NCBI RefSeq assembly: GCF_002078235.1
Contig: NZ_MSGP01000015.1
Coordinates: 1,950 to 46,250 of the forward strand
Reading direction: 5' to 3'
Origin: Streptomyces viridosporus
Lineage (GTDB): Bacteria > Actinomycetota > Actinomycetes > Streptomycetales > Streptomycetaceae
Length of the DNA stretch: 44,301 nt
Below, one piece after another: positions 33,844 through 42,558 of the stretch. A program made the position numbers and the translations under genes. The number at the start of each line of letters is the position of its first letter. Position 1 is the first letter of the stretch. A model generated the notes under the pieces. It saw only the letters and a program-made list of their open reading frames with translations, was not told where the DNA came from and did not search any database.

Positions 33844-36531
33844 ATGGTCCGATACGTGTACGACTTCCAGGAGGGCGGCCGCGACATGGCCGACCTGCTC
33901 GGCGGCAAGGGCGCGAACCTGGCCGAGATGACCCGGCTGGGGCTGCCGGTGCCGCCCGGTTTCACCGCCACCACCGAGGCCTGCCGCGCCTATCTGGCGA
34001 CGGGGGCGGAGCCCGAGGGGCTGTCCCGGGAGGTCTCCCGCCACCTGGCCGCCCTGGAGGAGTCCGCCGGGCGGCGCCTGGGCCAGGCCGACGACCCGCT
34101 GCTGCTGTCCGTCCGCTCCGGGGCGCAGGTCTCCATGCCCGGGATGATGGAGACGGTCCTGGACATCGGCCTGAACGACGACTCCGTGCCGGGACTGGCC
34201 GAGGTGTCGGGCAACGAGCGGTTCGCCTGGGACTCCTACCGCCGTCTGGTCCAGATGTTCGGCAGCACGGTCATGGGGGTCGACGCCGCCCTGTTCGAGG
34301 ACGCCCTGACCCTGCTGAAGGAGGAGCGGGGCGCCCCGGACGACGTCCACCTGGACGCCGGTGACCTCGCCCGGCTCGTGGAGACGTACAAGGACCTGAT
34401 CCGGCGCGAGACCGGCGAGTCCTTCCCGCAGTCCCCCGCCGAACAGCTGCAGCGGGCGATCCTGGCGGTGTTCGAGTCCTGGAACGGGGAGCGGGCGCGC
34501 CTGTACCGGCGGCGCGAGCACATCCCCGACGACCTGGGCACCGCGGTCACGGTGCAGCGCATGGTCTTCGGCAACCTCGGCCACGACTCCGGCAGCGGCG
34601 TGGCCTTCACCCGCGACCCGGCCACCGGGCGCCCCGGCCTGTACGGCGACTACCTGCCCGACGCGCAGGGCGAGGACGTGGTCGCCGGGATCCGCAACAC
34701 CGTGCCCCTGGCCGAGCTGGAGCGCCTGGACCCGTTGTCGTACCGGCGGCTGCTCGACCACATGGGCACGCTGGAGCGGCACTACCGGGATCTGTGCGAC
34801 ATCGAGTTCACCATCGAGCGCGGCACCCTGTGGATGCTGCAGACCCGGGTCGGCAAGCGCACCGCCGAGGCCGCGTTCACGCTCGCGACCGAGCTGGCGG
34901 ACGAGGGGCTCATCACCCCGCGGGAGGGGCTGGACCGGGTGAGCGGGGAGGAGCTCGCCCGGCTGATGTTCCCGCGGTTCGACACCTCCGCGACCGGTGA
35001 CCCGATCGCCCGCGGCATCCCGGCCTCGCCCGGTGCCGCGGTCGGCGCGGCGGTCTTCGACTCCGCCGAGGCGGTGCGGCGCGCCGAGGCCGGCGAGAAG
35101 GTGGTGCTCGTGCGCCAGGAGACCACCCCGGACGACCTGCCGGGCATGGTCGCCGCCCAGGCCGTGCTCACCAGCCGCGGCGGCAAGACCTCGCACGCGG
35201 CCGTCGTGGCCCGCGGCATGGGGAAGGTCTGCGTGTGCGGCGCCGAGGAGCTCGCCGTCGACACCGGACGGCGGCGCTTCACCGCCCGTGACGGCACCGT
35301 CGTCGAGGAGGGCACGGTCGTCTCGGTGGACGGCTCCGCCGGCGCCGTGTACCCCGGCGCGGCCCCGCTGGTCGACTCGGCGGTCATGCGGTACCTGGAG
35401 ACGGGCGAGTCCACCGAGGGCGTGGTCGCGTCGGTCGCCCGCATCCTGCGCGGAGCCGACGCCCTCAGGCGGCTGGAGGTGCGGGCCAACGCCGACACGC
35501 CCGAGGACGCCGCGCGTGCCCGCCGGTTCGGGGCACAGGGCATCGGCCTGTGCCGCACGGAGCACATGTTCCTCGGCGAGCGCCGCAAGCTGGTCGAGGA
35601 GATGATCCTCGCCCCCGACGACGCCACCCGCGACCGCGCCCTCGACGCCCTGCTGCCCCTGCAGCGGCGGGACTTCACCGGCATCCTGGAGGCGATGGAC
35701 GGCCTGCCGGTCACCATCCGGCTGCTCGACCCGCCGCTGCACGAGTTCCTGCCCGACCGCACCGGCCTCGCGGTGCGCCTCGCCGCCGCCGAGGCCCGCG
35801 GCGAGCGTCCGGACCCGCGCGAGGCCGCCCTGCTCGACGCCGTGAACCGCATGCACGAGGAGAACCCGATGCTCGGCCTGCGCGGGGTGCGCCTGGGCCT
35901 GGTGGTGCCGGGCCTGGTCGCGATGCAGGTGCGGGCCCTCGCCGAGGCGGTGGTGGAGCGGACCGGGGCCGGGGGCTCCCCGATGGCCGAGATCATGGTG
36001 CCGCTGGTCGGCGCCGTCGAGGAGCTGCGGCTCGCCCGCGCGGAGGTCGAGCGGGTCCTGGCCGAGGTGTCCGAGGCGTCCGGCGTCCCGGTGACGTGCC
36101 CGGTCGGCACCATGATCGAGCTGCCCCGGGCCGCGCTCACGGCGGGCCGGATCGCCGGGGAGGCGGAGTTCTTCTCCTTCGGCACCAACGACCTCACCCA
36201 GACCTCCTGGGGCTTCTCCCGCGACGACGTCGAGGCGGAGTTCTTCCCCGCCTACCTCGACAAGGGCGTCTTCTCCGTCTCCCCGTTCGAGACCCTCGAC
36301 CGCGAGGGCGTCGGCCGCCTGGTCGGCATCGCCGTCGCCGAGGGCCGTGCCGCACGGCCGGACCTGAAGATCGGCGTCTGCGGCGAGCACGGCGGCGACC
36401 CGGACTCCGTCCACTTCTTCCACGGCGCGGGGCTGGACTACGTCTCCTGCTCGCCGTTCCGCGTCCCGGTGGCCCGCCTGGAGGCCGGGCGGGCCGCGCT
36501 GGCGGGGACCGGGGACGGCGACGGCCGGTGA
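33844..36531 (+). CDS. ppdK: Pyruvate, phosphate dikinase
   Basis: 895 aa, full length. Interconverts pyruvate + ATP + Pi with PEP + AMP + PPi. ATP-grasp nucleotide domain at about 1-340 (GGKGANLAEM; SVRSGAQVSMPGMMETVL). Swivelling phospho-His domain with TSRGGKTSHAAVVARGMGK and H451. PEP/pyruvate TIM barrel with GLCRTEHMF, TCPVGTMIELPRA, FSFGTNDLTQ and catalytic C846 in GVCGEHGGDP. The reversible, PPi-using enzyme supports glycolysis or gluconeogenesis at low ATP; its S. coelicolor orthologue lies in the OsdR island. Start ATG 33844. Tandem DevR-like boxes are upstream. Confidence 0.97.
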   Translation: MVRYVYDFQEGGRDMADLLGGKGANLAEMTRLGLPVPPGFTATTEACRAYLATGAEPEGLSREVSRHLAALEESAGRRLGQADDPLLLSVRSGAQVSMPGMMETVLDIGLNDDSVPGLAEVSGNERFAWDSYRRLVQMFGSTVMGVDAALFEDALTLLKEERGAPDDVHLDAGDLARLVETYKDLIRRETGESFPQSPAEQLQRAILAVFESWNGERARLYRRREHIPDDLGTAVTVQRMVFGNLGHDSGSGVAFTRDPATGRPGLYGDYLPDAQGEDVVAGIRNTVPLAELERLDPLSYRRLLDHMGTLERHYRDLCDIEFTIERGTLWMLQTRVGKRTAEAAFTLATELADEGLITPREGLDRVSGEELARLMFPRFDTSATGDPIARGIPASPGAAVGAAVFDSAEAVRRAEAGEKVVLVRQETTPDDLPGMVAAQAVLTSRGGKTSHAAVVARGMGKVCVCGAEELAVDTGRRRFTARDGTVVEEGTVVSVDGSAGAVYPGAAPLVDSAVMRYLETGESTEGVVASVARILRGADALRRLEVRANADTPEDAARARRFGAQGIGLCRTEHMFLGERRKLVEEMILAPDDATRDRALDALLPLQRRDFTGILEAMDGLPVTIRLLDPPLHEFLPDRTGLAVRLAAAEARGERPDPREAALLDAVNRMHEENPMLGLRGVRLGLVVPGLVAMQVRALAEAVVERTGAGGSPMAEIMVPLVGAVEELRLARAEVERVLAEVSEASGVPVTCPVGTMIELPRAALTAGRIAGEAEFFSFGTNDLTQTSWGFSRDDVEAEFFPAYLDKGVFSVSPFETLDREGVGRLVGIAVAEGRAARPDLKIGVCGEHGGDPDSVHFFHGAGLDYVSCSPFRVPVARLEAGRAALAGTGDGDGR

Positions 36532-36555
36532 CGGGGACCCGTGGCCCCCGTACCG

Positions 36556-36569
36556 GGGCCGGACGGCCC
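36556..36569. promoter_or_regulatory. Predicted DevR/OsdR operator (hibernation-like gene)
   Basis: Perfect GGGCCG-GA-CGGCCC palindrome, 62 bp before the next start codon and 24 bp after the PPDK stop. It overlaps a small GGCCCC...GGGGCC hairpin (36544-36561) that may end the PPDK transcript. Confidence 0.62.
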
Positions 36570-36631
36570 TGGGCCGGGAGGGGCGCCCGCGGCACGCTGG
36601 GGCCACGGAGCGAGCACAAGGAGTCGAGCGC

Positions 36632-37057
36632 ATGCCCCTCGAGGACACCGGCACCCGACCGGCCCCCGGCACCGTACGGGTACGGGCCGAGGGCGACGTC
36701 GGCGCGCGGGACCTCGCCTGCGTCCGGTCCGGGGTCGGCGCCGTCCTCGGCCGGTCGGGACTGCCCGCGGTCAGCGGCGACGTGCGGATCACGAGGGCGG
36801 CGGCACCGCACGCCGGACCGTCGTGGTCGGCCGGGGCCGAGATCCGGGTGGGGGACGCCCTCGTGGTCGTCCACGCCCGGGAGGCCGGTGTCCGCGCGCT
36901 CGCGGACCGGTTGCAGGACCGGCTGCGGGGCCAGGTGGAACGCGTCGTGTACGGCGCGCGGACGACCCGCAGGCCGGCCGCGCCGCCGTGGTACGGCGGT
37001 CCGGCGGGCGAGGGCCGAACGGCCCTAGCGGGGGGTGGGCCGCTGCCGCTCCAATGA
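36632..37057 (+). CDS. Putative ribosome-hibernation (HPF/RaiA N-domain-like) protein
   Basis: 141 aa. The pattern of two beta-strands, a helix and an S30AE-like end (VRVRAEGDVGARDLACVRSGVGAVLGRSG...VSGDVRITRAA; EIRVGDALVVVHAREAGVRALADRLQDRLRGQVERVV) resembles short actinobacterial S30AE proteins of DevR regulons. The match is weak and judged by eye. The tail is Gly/Pro-rich and the C-terminal dimerisation domain of long HPF is absent. AAGGAG lies about 8 nt before the ATG. The predicted DevR box 62 bp upstream supports control with ppdK. Its 3' end contains another such box (37012-37025). Confidence 0.68.
   Translation: MPLEDTGTRPAPGTVRVRAEGDVGARDLACVRSGVGAVLGRSGLPAVSGDVRITRAAAPHAGPSWSAGAEIRVGDALVVVHAREAGVRALADRLQDRLRGQVERVVYGARTTRRPAAPPWYGGPAGEGRTALAGGGPLPLQ
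37012..37025. promoter_or_regulatory. Predicted DevR/OsdR operator (split-barrel gene)
   Basis: Perfect GGGCCG-AA-CGGCCC palindrome (AGGGCC...GGCCCT extends it to 16 bp, 37011-37026) within the last codons of the preceding gene, about 140 bp before the next start. Confidence 0.62.
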
Positions 37058-37163
37058 TCTGACCGAGTCGCCGTCCCCACGGCGACGGGCCGGTTCGACC
37101 GCGCCTGACAGCACCGGCCGGAGACACACACCCGTGAGCAACGAACCCGTACGGAAGTCCGCC

Positions 37164-37628
37164 ATGACGATCGACCAAGCCCCGTCGGTCCCCGCCGCGC
37201 CGCGTCGCAGCGTCGAGCTCGACACCGACGAGGCCCTGCGCCTGCTGGGCAGCGTGTCCTTCGGGAGGATCGTCTTCACCCGGCACGCGCTGCCGACCAT
37301 CCGCCCGGTCAACCACATCCTGGACCGCGGTGACGTCGTCATCCGCACCCACGAGGGCATGGCGCTGACCGCCCGGGCCCAGGAGGCGGACGACCGCGGT
37401 GTCGTGGTGGCGTACGAGGCCGATGCCATCGACCCCCTCACCCACCTCGGCTGGAGCGTGGTGGTCACCGGCTACGCCCACCTCGTGACCGACCCGCGGG
37501 AGCTGGCCCACTACCACAGCCTGCTCCGCCCCTGGGTGGACCGGACCATGGACTACGCGGTCCGCATCCGCCCCGACCTGGTCACGGGGATCCGGCTCAC
37601 CACCGCGGACGGGCCCGACGGCCCCTGA
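37164..37628 (+). CDS. Pyridoxamine-5'-phosphate-oxidase-like FMN/F420-binding split-barrel protein
   Basis: 154 aa with the PNPOx-like split barrel: RSVELDTDEALRLLGSVSFGRIVFTRHALPTIRPVNHILDRGDVVIRTHEG, then VVVAYEADAIDPLTHLGWSVVVTGYAHLV and a C-terminal VRIRPDLVTGIRL. Likely binds FMN or F420; the substrate is not predictable. Such genes are typical DevR-regulon members. ATG at 37164 (GGAAG upstream) is preferred; an in-frame GTG at 37134 with GGAG upstream would add ten residues. Confidence 0.87.
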   Translation: MTIDQAPSVPAAPRRSVELDTDEALRLLGSVSFGRIVFTRHALPTIRPVNHILDRGDVVIRTHEGMALTARAQEADDRGVVVAYEADAIDPLTHLGWSVVVTGYAHLVTDPRELAHYHSLLRPWVDRTMDYAVRIRPDLVTGIRLTTADGPDGP

Positions 37629-37641
37629 CCCCGGCCCGGGG

Positions 37642-37691
37642 CGGGAGGCGGGCCCGCGGGCCGAGCGCCGCGGGTGCCGACCCGCCTCCCG
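37642..37691 (+). terminator. Nested hairpin terminator after the split-barrel gene
   Basis: Outer stem CGGGAGGCGGG (37642-37652) / CCCGCCTCCCG (37681-37691), 11 bp. Inside it is a second stem CCCGCGG (37653-37659) / CCGCGGG (37668-37674). It begins 14 nt past the stop codon. Confidence 0.75.
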
Positions 37692-37723
37692 GCCGTCCGG
37701 CGGTCGCGCCGGACGGACCCGTG

Positions 37724-37748
37724 GGTTCGTCCGTGCCCCCTCGGGTAC
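37724..37748 (+). promoter_or_regulatory. Sigma-B-type promoter candidate for the sigma-factor gene
   Basis: GGTT (37724-37727), 15 nt, GGGTAC (37743-37748) fits the S. coelicolor sigma-B stress consensus GNNT-N14-16-GGGTAY. The ATG follows about 53 nt downstream of the -10. GGGTAC also forms part of the palindrome CGGGTACCCG (37742-37751), so an operator is an alternative. Confidence 0.5.
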
Positions 37749-37801
37749 CCGGGGCATCCGGAACATGGGAACCGGAACATGGCAAGAAGAGGAGCGCGAC
37801 G

Positions 37802-38821
37802 ATGGCTCCCTCGACCAGCAGGCCCGCGGCGTCCGCACGAGACGTCCGCCGACGCCCGGCCCGTGCCGGGAAGCGGCTCGGTTCCGCCCCCGAGCCCGAT
37901 CAGGAACCTGATCTCCTGGGCCAGTACCTGCGGCAGATCGGGGCGACACCGCTGCTCGACGCGGCGGACGAGGTGCGGCTGGCGCAGCGCATCGAGGCCG
38001 GTCTGCGCGCCAAGGAGGAGTGCGAGCGGGCCGAGAGCGGCGACCACCACCTGACGCGGGAGCGGTGGCGCGAGCTGGAGGCGGCCGTGCACGACGGGCA
38101 GGCGGCCAAGGACCGCATGATCCGCGCCAACCTCCGGCTCGTGGTGTCGATGGCGAAGCGCCACGCCCACCGGGGACTGCCCCTGCTCGACGTCATCCAG
38201 GAGGGCAACCTGGGACTGATCAGGGCCGTGGAGAAGTTCGACCACACCAAGGGGTTCAAGTTCTCCACCTATGCGACCTGGTGGATCCGCCAGGCCATCG
38301 AGCGCGGCGTGGCGACGCACGCCCGCACGGTACGGCTGCCGGTGCACGTCGTGGAGCAGCTGCAGAAGCTCGGCAAGGTCGAGCGCAGGCTTCACCTGAG
38401 TCTGGACCGGGAGCCGACCGTCGAGGAGGTGGCCCGCGAGAGCGGTCTCGCCGAGGAGAAGGTCGTCTGGCTGCGCCGGGTCGGCCGGCAGGTGGTCAGC
38501 CTGGACACCCCCGTGGACGACACCGGTGACACGGTCGTCGGCGATCTCATCCCCGACACCGACGTCCTGCAGGCTCCGGAGGTCGCGGAGTTCCAGGCGC
38601 TCGCCGAGGAGCTCAGGGGGGCCGTCGACACGCTCGCGCCGCGCGAGGCGCTGATCCTCAGCCTGCGGTACGGCCTGCACGACGGGCGGACGCGCACGCT
38701 GCAGGAGGTCGCGGACCACGTGGGCCTGACGCGCGAACGCGTCCGCCAGCTGGAGAAGCAGTCGCTGGCGCAGCTGCGGGAGCGGGAACAGGGCGAGCGG
38801 CTCCTGGCCTGGGCGGGCTGA
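37802..38821 (+). CDS. Group-2 (HrdC/HrdD-like) RNA polymerase sigma factor
   Basis: 339 aa, sigma-70 family without the long region 1.1 of HrdB. Region 1.2 (DLLGQYLRQIGATPLLDAADEVRLAQRIE) is near residues 37-65. Regions 2.1-2.4 contain NLRLVVSMAKRHAHRGLPLLDVIQEGNLGLIRAVEKFDHTKGFKFSTYATWWIRQAIERG. Region 3 follows, then region 4 with ALILSLRYGL and the HTH TLQEVADHVGLTRERVRQLEKQSLAQLRE. Non-essential primary-like sigma factors of this type are often stress-inducible, in line with the GGGTAC promoter candidate upstream. GAGGAG precedes the ATG. Confidence 0.93.
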   Translation: MAPSTSRPAASARDVRRRPARAGKRLGSAPEPDQEPDLLGQYLRQIGATPLLDAADEVRLAQRIEAGLRAKEECERAESGDHHLTRERWRELEAAVHDGQAAKDRMIRANLRLVVSMAKRHAHRGLPLLDVIQEGNLGLIRAVEKFDHTKGFKFSTYATWWIRQAIERGVATHARTVRLPVHVVEQLQKLGKVERRLHLSLDREPTVEEVARESGLAEEKVVWLRRVGRQVVSLDTPVDDTGDTVVGDLIPDTDVLQAPEVAEFQALAEELRGAVDTLAPREALILSLRYGLHDGRTRTLQEVADHVGLTRERVRQLEKQSLAQLREREQGERLLAWAG

Positions 38822-39228
38822 CCGGACGACCACCACCGTGCCGGCCCGGGTCCTCGCCGGGCCCGGCGCCGAGCCCGCCCTCGGCGGCGGAAGTCCTTCG
38901 TCGGGGACGTCGGGGAACCTGACGGGCAGCACCCGGGCCGCTGCCGCTGCCCCTATGGCTGGATCGCACGGTGGAAAGCCGCGGATGTGGTGGCGGGCAC
39001 CATGGTGGCCGGCCATGAGGCCCGGGGGCCCACATGTGTGCCTCTCTGCCGGGCCTGGTAGCGAACCACACCCGGTCTCCTCGGAAGGTGTCGGAAGCAG
39101 CCATACCGATCGACTGTCCTGCGTCCTTAGGGTCGTCGCGTCGTTGGAAAGGCCACGGCGCACGGGTCGGACGATGTGCGCGCCTGGGCCGTTCGGGGCG
39201 TACGCGCCCCTTGGCGGAGAGGGGCACC
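38822..39228. other. Intergenic region between sigma factor and scoA
   Basis: No gene is seen in 407 bp. A short hairpin GGCCCGG (38843-38849) / CCGGGCC (38857-38863) follows the sigma gene and may terminate it. The middle (38950-39140) is less GC-rich, with palindromes GGGCCC and CACATGTG (39030-39037) and a TAGGGT hexamer (39128-39133) that could be a -10 for scoA. A half-match to the DevR-like box (GGGCCGTTCGGGGC) lies at 39186-39199. Confidence 0.45.
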
Positions 39229-40011
39229 ATGGGGCTGGACAAAACGGTCGACAGCACGGACGAGGCGGTGGCGGACATCCCCGAGGGGGCGTCACTGGCC
39301 GTCGGCGGATTCGGGTTGTGCGGCATACCGAGTGCGTTGATCGCCGCACTGCTGGAGCGGGGCACGGGCGGTTTCGAGGTCGTCTCCAACAACTGCGGGG
39401 TGGACGACTGGGGGCTGGGCCTCCTGCTGCGGGCCGGCCGGATCGCGCGCATGACCAGTTCGTACGTGGGCGAGAACAAGGAGTTCGCCCGCCAGTATCT
39501 GAGCGGGGAGCTGGAGGTGGAGCTGGTACCGCAGGGGACGCTGGCGGAACGGCTGCGCGCCGGCGGGGCGGGCATCCCGGCGTTCTACACGCCGGCCGGT
39601 GCCGGGACGCAGATCGGACACGGCGGGCTGCCCTGGCGGTACGGCCCGGACGGACAGGTCGCGGTGGCCTCGCCGCCGAAGGAGACACGGACCTTCGGCG
39701 GCCGTGAGTACCTGCTGGAGGAGGGCATCACGACCGATTACGCCCTGGTGCGGGCGACCATCGGGGACCGTCACGGCAACCTGGTGTTCCGCTCCTCGGC
39801 CCGCAACTTCAACCCGCTGGCCGCGATGGCCGGCCGCGTCACCGTCGCCGAGGTCGAGCACCTGGTGGAGCCGGGCGAACTGGACCCGGACGAGGTGCAC
39901 CTGCCGGGGGTGTTCGTGCAGCGGGTGGTCCGGGTCTTCTCCGGCGATCCGGCCGCCGAGCGGCGGATCGAACGACGATGTGTGCGTACCGAGCAGGAAG
40001 GCGGTGCCTGA
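39229..40011 (+). CDS. scoA: Succinyl-CoA:3-ketoacid CoA-transferase subunit A
   Basis: 260-aa alpha subunit of SCOT, which moves CoA from succinyl-CoA to acetoacetate. It begins with [38 protein letters not shown], the glycine-rich CoA-transferase family I signature, and continues with [14 protein letters not shown] and [50 protein letters not shown] has GGAGAGGGG upstream. It is joined to scoB by a 1-nt gap. With the polyester genes downstream it forms the acetoacetate-activating step of 3-hydroxybutyrate use. Confidence 0.96.
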   Translation: MGLDKTVDSTDEAVADIPEGASLAVGGFGLCGIPSALIAALLERGTGGFEVVSNNCGVDDWGLGLLLRAGRIARMTSSYVGENKEFARQYLSGELEVELVPQGTLAERLRAGGAGIPAFYTPAGAGTQIGHGGLPWRYGPDGQVAVASPPKETRTFGGREYLLEEGITTDYALVRATIGDRHGNLVFRSSARNFNPLAAMAGRVTVAEVEHLVEPGELDPDEVHLPGVFVQRVVRVFSGDPAAERRIERRCVRTEQEGGA

Positions 40012-40012
40012 C

Positions 40013-40663
<651 letters not shown>

Positions 40664-40672
<9 letters not shown>

Positions 40673-40684
40673 CTAACAGACACC
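40664..40684 (+). terminator. Hairpin spanning the scoB stop codon
   Basis: Perfect 8-bp stem GGTGTCTG (40664-40671) / CAGACACC (40677-40684), loop ACTAA. The scoB stop TGA is at 40670-40672, so the hairpin starts inside the last codons. Confidence 0.72.
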
Positions 40685-40852
40685 TCCTGGTGGCGCAACC
40701 CCCGCGCGTTCCTGTCGTGGCCGGAAGGCTGTGGGGGTCCGTGCCATACCGTGGCTCGTCGGCCACCCCCTACGGTGCCGGACACCGGGTCGCTCCGGCT
40801 GGATCGAGCCAGGAGAGCGCCCGGTGTCCCCCACGACACCGAGGGAGCCGCC

Positions 40853-42385
40853 GTGCAGTCACCGTTCCGGGGAACCGCCGCCCCGCCGTCCCGTGTCCCG
40901 TCCGTACCGCCCTCCGATGCGTCACCGCGCCCGTCGGGGCGCGGGTGGCGCGGATCGCTGTCCCGTGTGGTGGCCGTCGTGGTCTTCGTCCTGACGGCTG
41001 CCCTGGCCGGTCCGGCGCCGACCGCCCACGCCGCGGTCGGCCTGACCAGGATCACCGATTTCGGCGCCAACCCGGGTCAGCTGAACATGTACCTCTACCG
41101 GCCCGCGTCCCTGCCCGCCGAGCCGGCGGTGGTGTTCGCGCTGCACGGCTGCAGTCAGGACGCCCAGACGTACGCCGACAACTCCGGCCTGCCCGAACTC
41201 GCCGACCGGCACGGGTTCCTGGTGGTGTTCGCCGAGACCACCTTCTCGAACAACATGAGCAAGTGCTTCAACTGGTTCGAGCCCACCGACAACCGCAGGG
41301 GCCAGGGGGAAGCCGCGTCGATCCGGCAGATGGCCGCGCACACGGCCTCCGCCTACGGCGCGGACACCCGGCGGACCTACGTCACCGGCCTGTCCGCCGG
41401 CGGCGGCATGACGTCGGTGATGCTCGCCGCGTACCCGGACGTCTTCCGGGCCGGCGCGGTCGTCGCGGGTCTGCCCTACGGGTGCGCCAACGACGTCATG
41501 AGCGCCTTCACCTGCATGAGTCCCGGAACCGACCTGACCCCGGCCCAGTGGGCGCAGCGGGTCCGCGACGCCCATCCCTCGTGGTCCGGCCCCTGGCCGC
41601 GCGTGGCCGTCTGGCACGGCGACCAGGACACCAAGGTCGTGCCGCGCAACGCCGACGAACTGCGCGACCAGTGGACCGCGTTGCACGGCCTGTCCCAGAA
41701 GCCGACCCGCACGTCCGTGATCGGCCCGAACTCCACCCGGCACGAGGAGTACGCCGCCGCGGACGGCTCGGTGGCCGTCGAGGTGAACCGGGTCCCGGGC
41801 ATCGGGCACGGCACACCGGTCGACCCCGGCAGCGGGGCTCAGCAGTGCGGCAGCACCGGTACCGCCCACTTCCTGGACTCGATCTGCTCCAGCCACTGGA
41901 TCACCCGGTTCTTCGGCCTGGCGGAGGGCGTCGAGGACGGCGGGCTGCCCGCCCCGACCGGTCTGACCGTGACCGGTGCCACCGACACCGCCGTCAGCCT
42001 GAGGTGGAACCCCGTCGACGGCGCCGACGGCTACACCGTCTACCGCGACGGTGCCCCGCTCGCCGCGGCGGACACCACGTCCTACACCGACACCGGTCTG
42101 ACCGCGGGCTCCTCCCACACCTACGCGGTCGCCGCCCGCGACGCCGACGGCGGGACGGGACGGCTCTCCGGCACGGTCACCGCGCGGACCACCGGCGGCG
42201 CGACCGCCTGCTGGACCGCCACCAACTACGCCCACGTCCAGGCAGGGCGCGCCACCACCAGCGGCGGCTACACCTACGCCAAGGGCTCCCAGCAGAACAT
42301 GGGGCTGTACAACCTGTTCGTCACCCGCACCCTGCGGGAGTCGCCCGTCGGCCACTTCACCCTCGCGGACGGAACCTGCTCCTGA
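40853..42385 (+). CDS. Secreted poly(3-hydroxybutyrate) depolymerase
   Basis: 510-aa extracellular esterase. A signal peptide with a long n-region and hydrophobic core VVAVVVFVLTAALAG ends at AHA|AV near residue 60. The catalytic domain (about 62-365) has the PHB depolymerase pattern: oxyanion VVFALHGCSQDAQTYA, lipase box GLSAGGGM with S181, D259 in WHGDQDTKVV and H319 in GIGHGTPVD. A fibronectin III linker (about 366-450; APTGLTVTGATDTAVSLRWNPVDGADGYTVYRDG) is followed by a C-terminal substrate-binding domain (CWTATNYAHVQAGRATTSGGYTYAKGSQQNMG...). GTG start with GGGAG upstream. Hydrolyses extracellular polyester to 3-hydroxybutyrate oligomers. Confidence 0.92.
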   Translation: MQSPFRGTAAPPSRVPSVPPSDASPRPSGRGWRGSLSRVVAVVVFVLTAALAGPAPTAHAAVGLTRITDFGANPGQLNMYLYRPASLPAEPAVVFALHGCSQDAQTYADNSGLPELADRHGFLVVFAETTFSNNMSKCFNWFEPTDNRRGQGEAASIRQMAAHTASAYGADTRRTYVTGLSAGGGMTSVMLAAYPDVFRAGAVVAGLPYGCANDVMSAFTCMSPGTDLTPAQWAQRVRDAHPSWSGPWPRVAVWHGDQDTKVVPRNADELRDQWTALHGLSQKPTRTSVIGPNSTRHEEYAAADGSVAVEVNRVPGIGHGTPVDPGSGAQQCGSTGTAHFLDSICSSHWITRFFGLAEGVEDGGLPAPTGLTVTGATDTAVSLRWNPVDGADGYTVYRDGAPLAAADTTSYTDTGLTAGSSHTYAVAARDADGGTGRLSGTVTARTTGGATACWTATNYAHVQAGRATTSGGYTYAKGSQQNMGLYNLFVTRTLRESPVGHFTLADGTCS

Positions 42386-42402
42386 CACACAACCGGTCAC
42401 GG

Positions 42403-42430
42403 CCGCGGATGCTTCCCTCAGCATCCGCGG
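42403..42430 (+). terminator. Terminator of the PHB depolymerase gene
   Basis: Perfect 10-bp stem CCGCGGATGC (42403-42412) / GCATCCGCGG (42421-42430), 8-nt loop TTCCCTCA, 17 nt past the stop codon. A second inverted repeat GGTGGCGGC (42446-42454) / GCCGCCACC (42468-42476) follows. Confidence 0.82.
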
Positions 42431-42558
42431 TCCCGTGCCCGTCATGGTGGCGGCCCACCTGAGAAAAGCCGCCACCGTGGCGGGCACACACATGTTGCCG
42501 TGCAGGACATGCCACCTAGCCTCCAGCCCGTCCGTATGTCGCCCACCGGAGGCTCTCC

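Noticed and set aside
39186..39199. DevR-like box upstream of scoA (GGGCCGTTCGGGGC)
   Set aside because: Two mismatches, both in one half-site; not distinguishable from background in this base composition.
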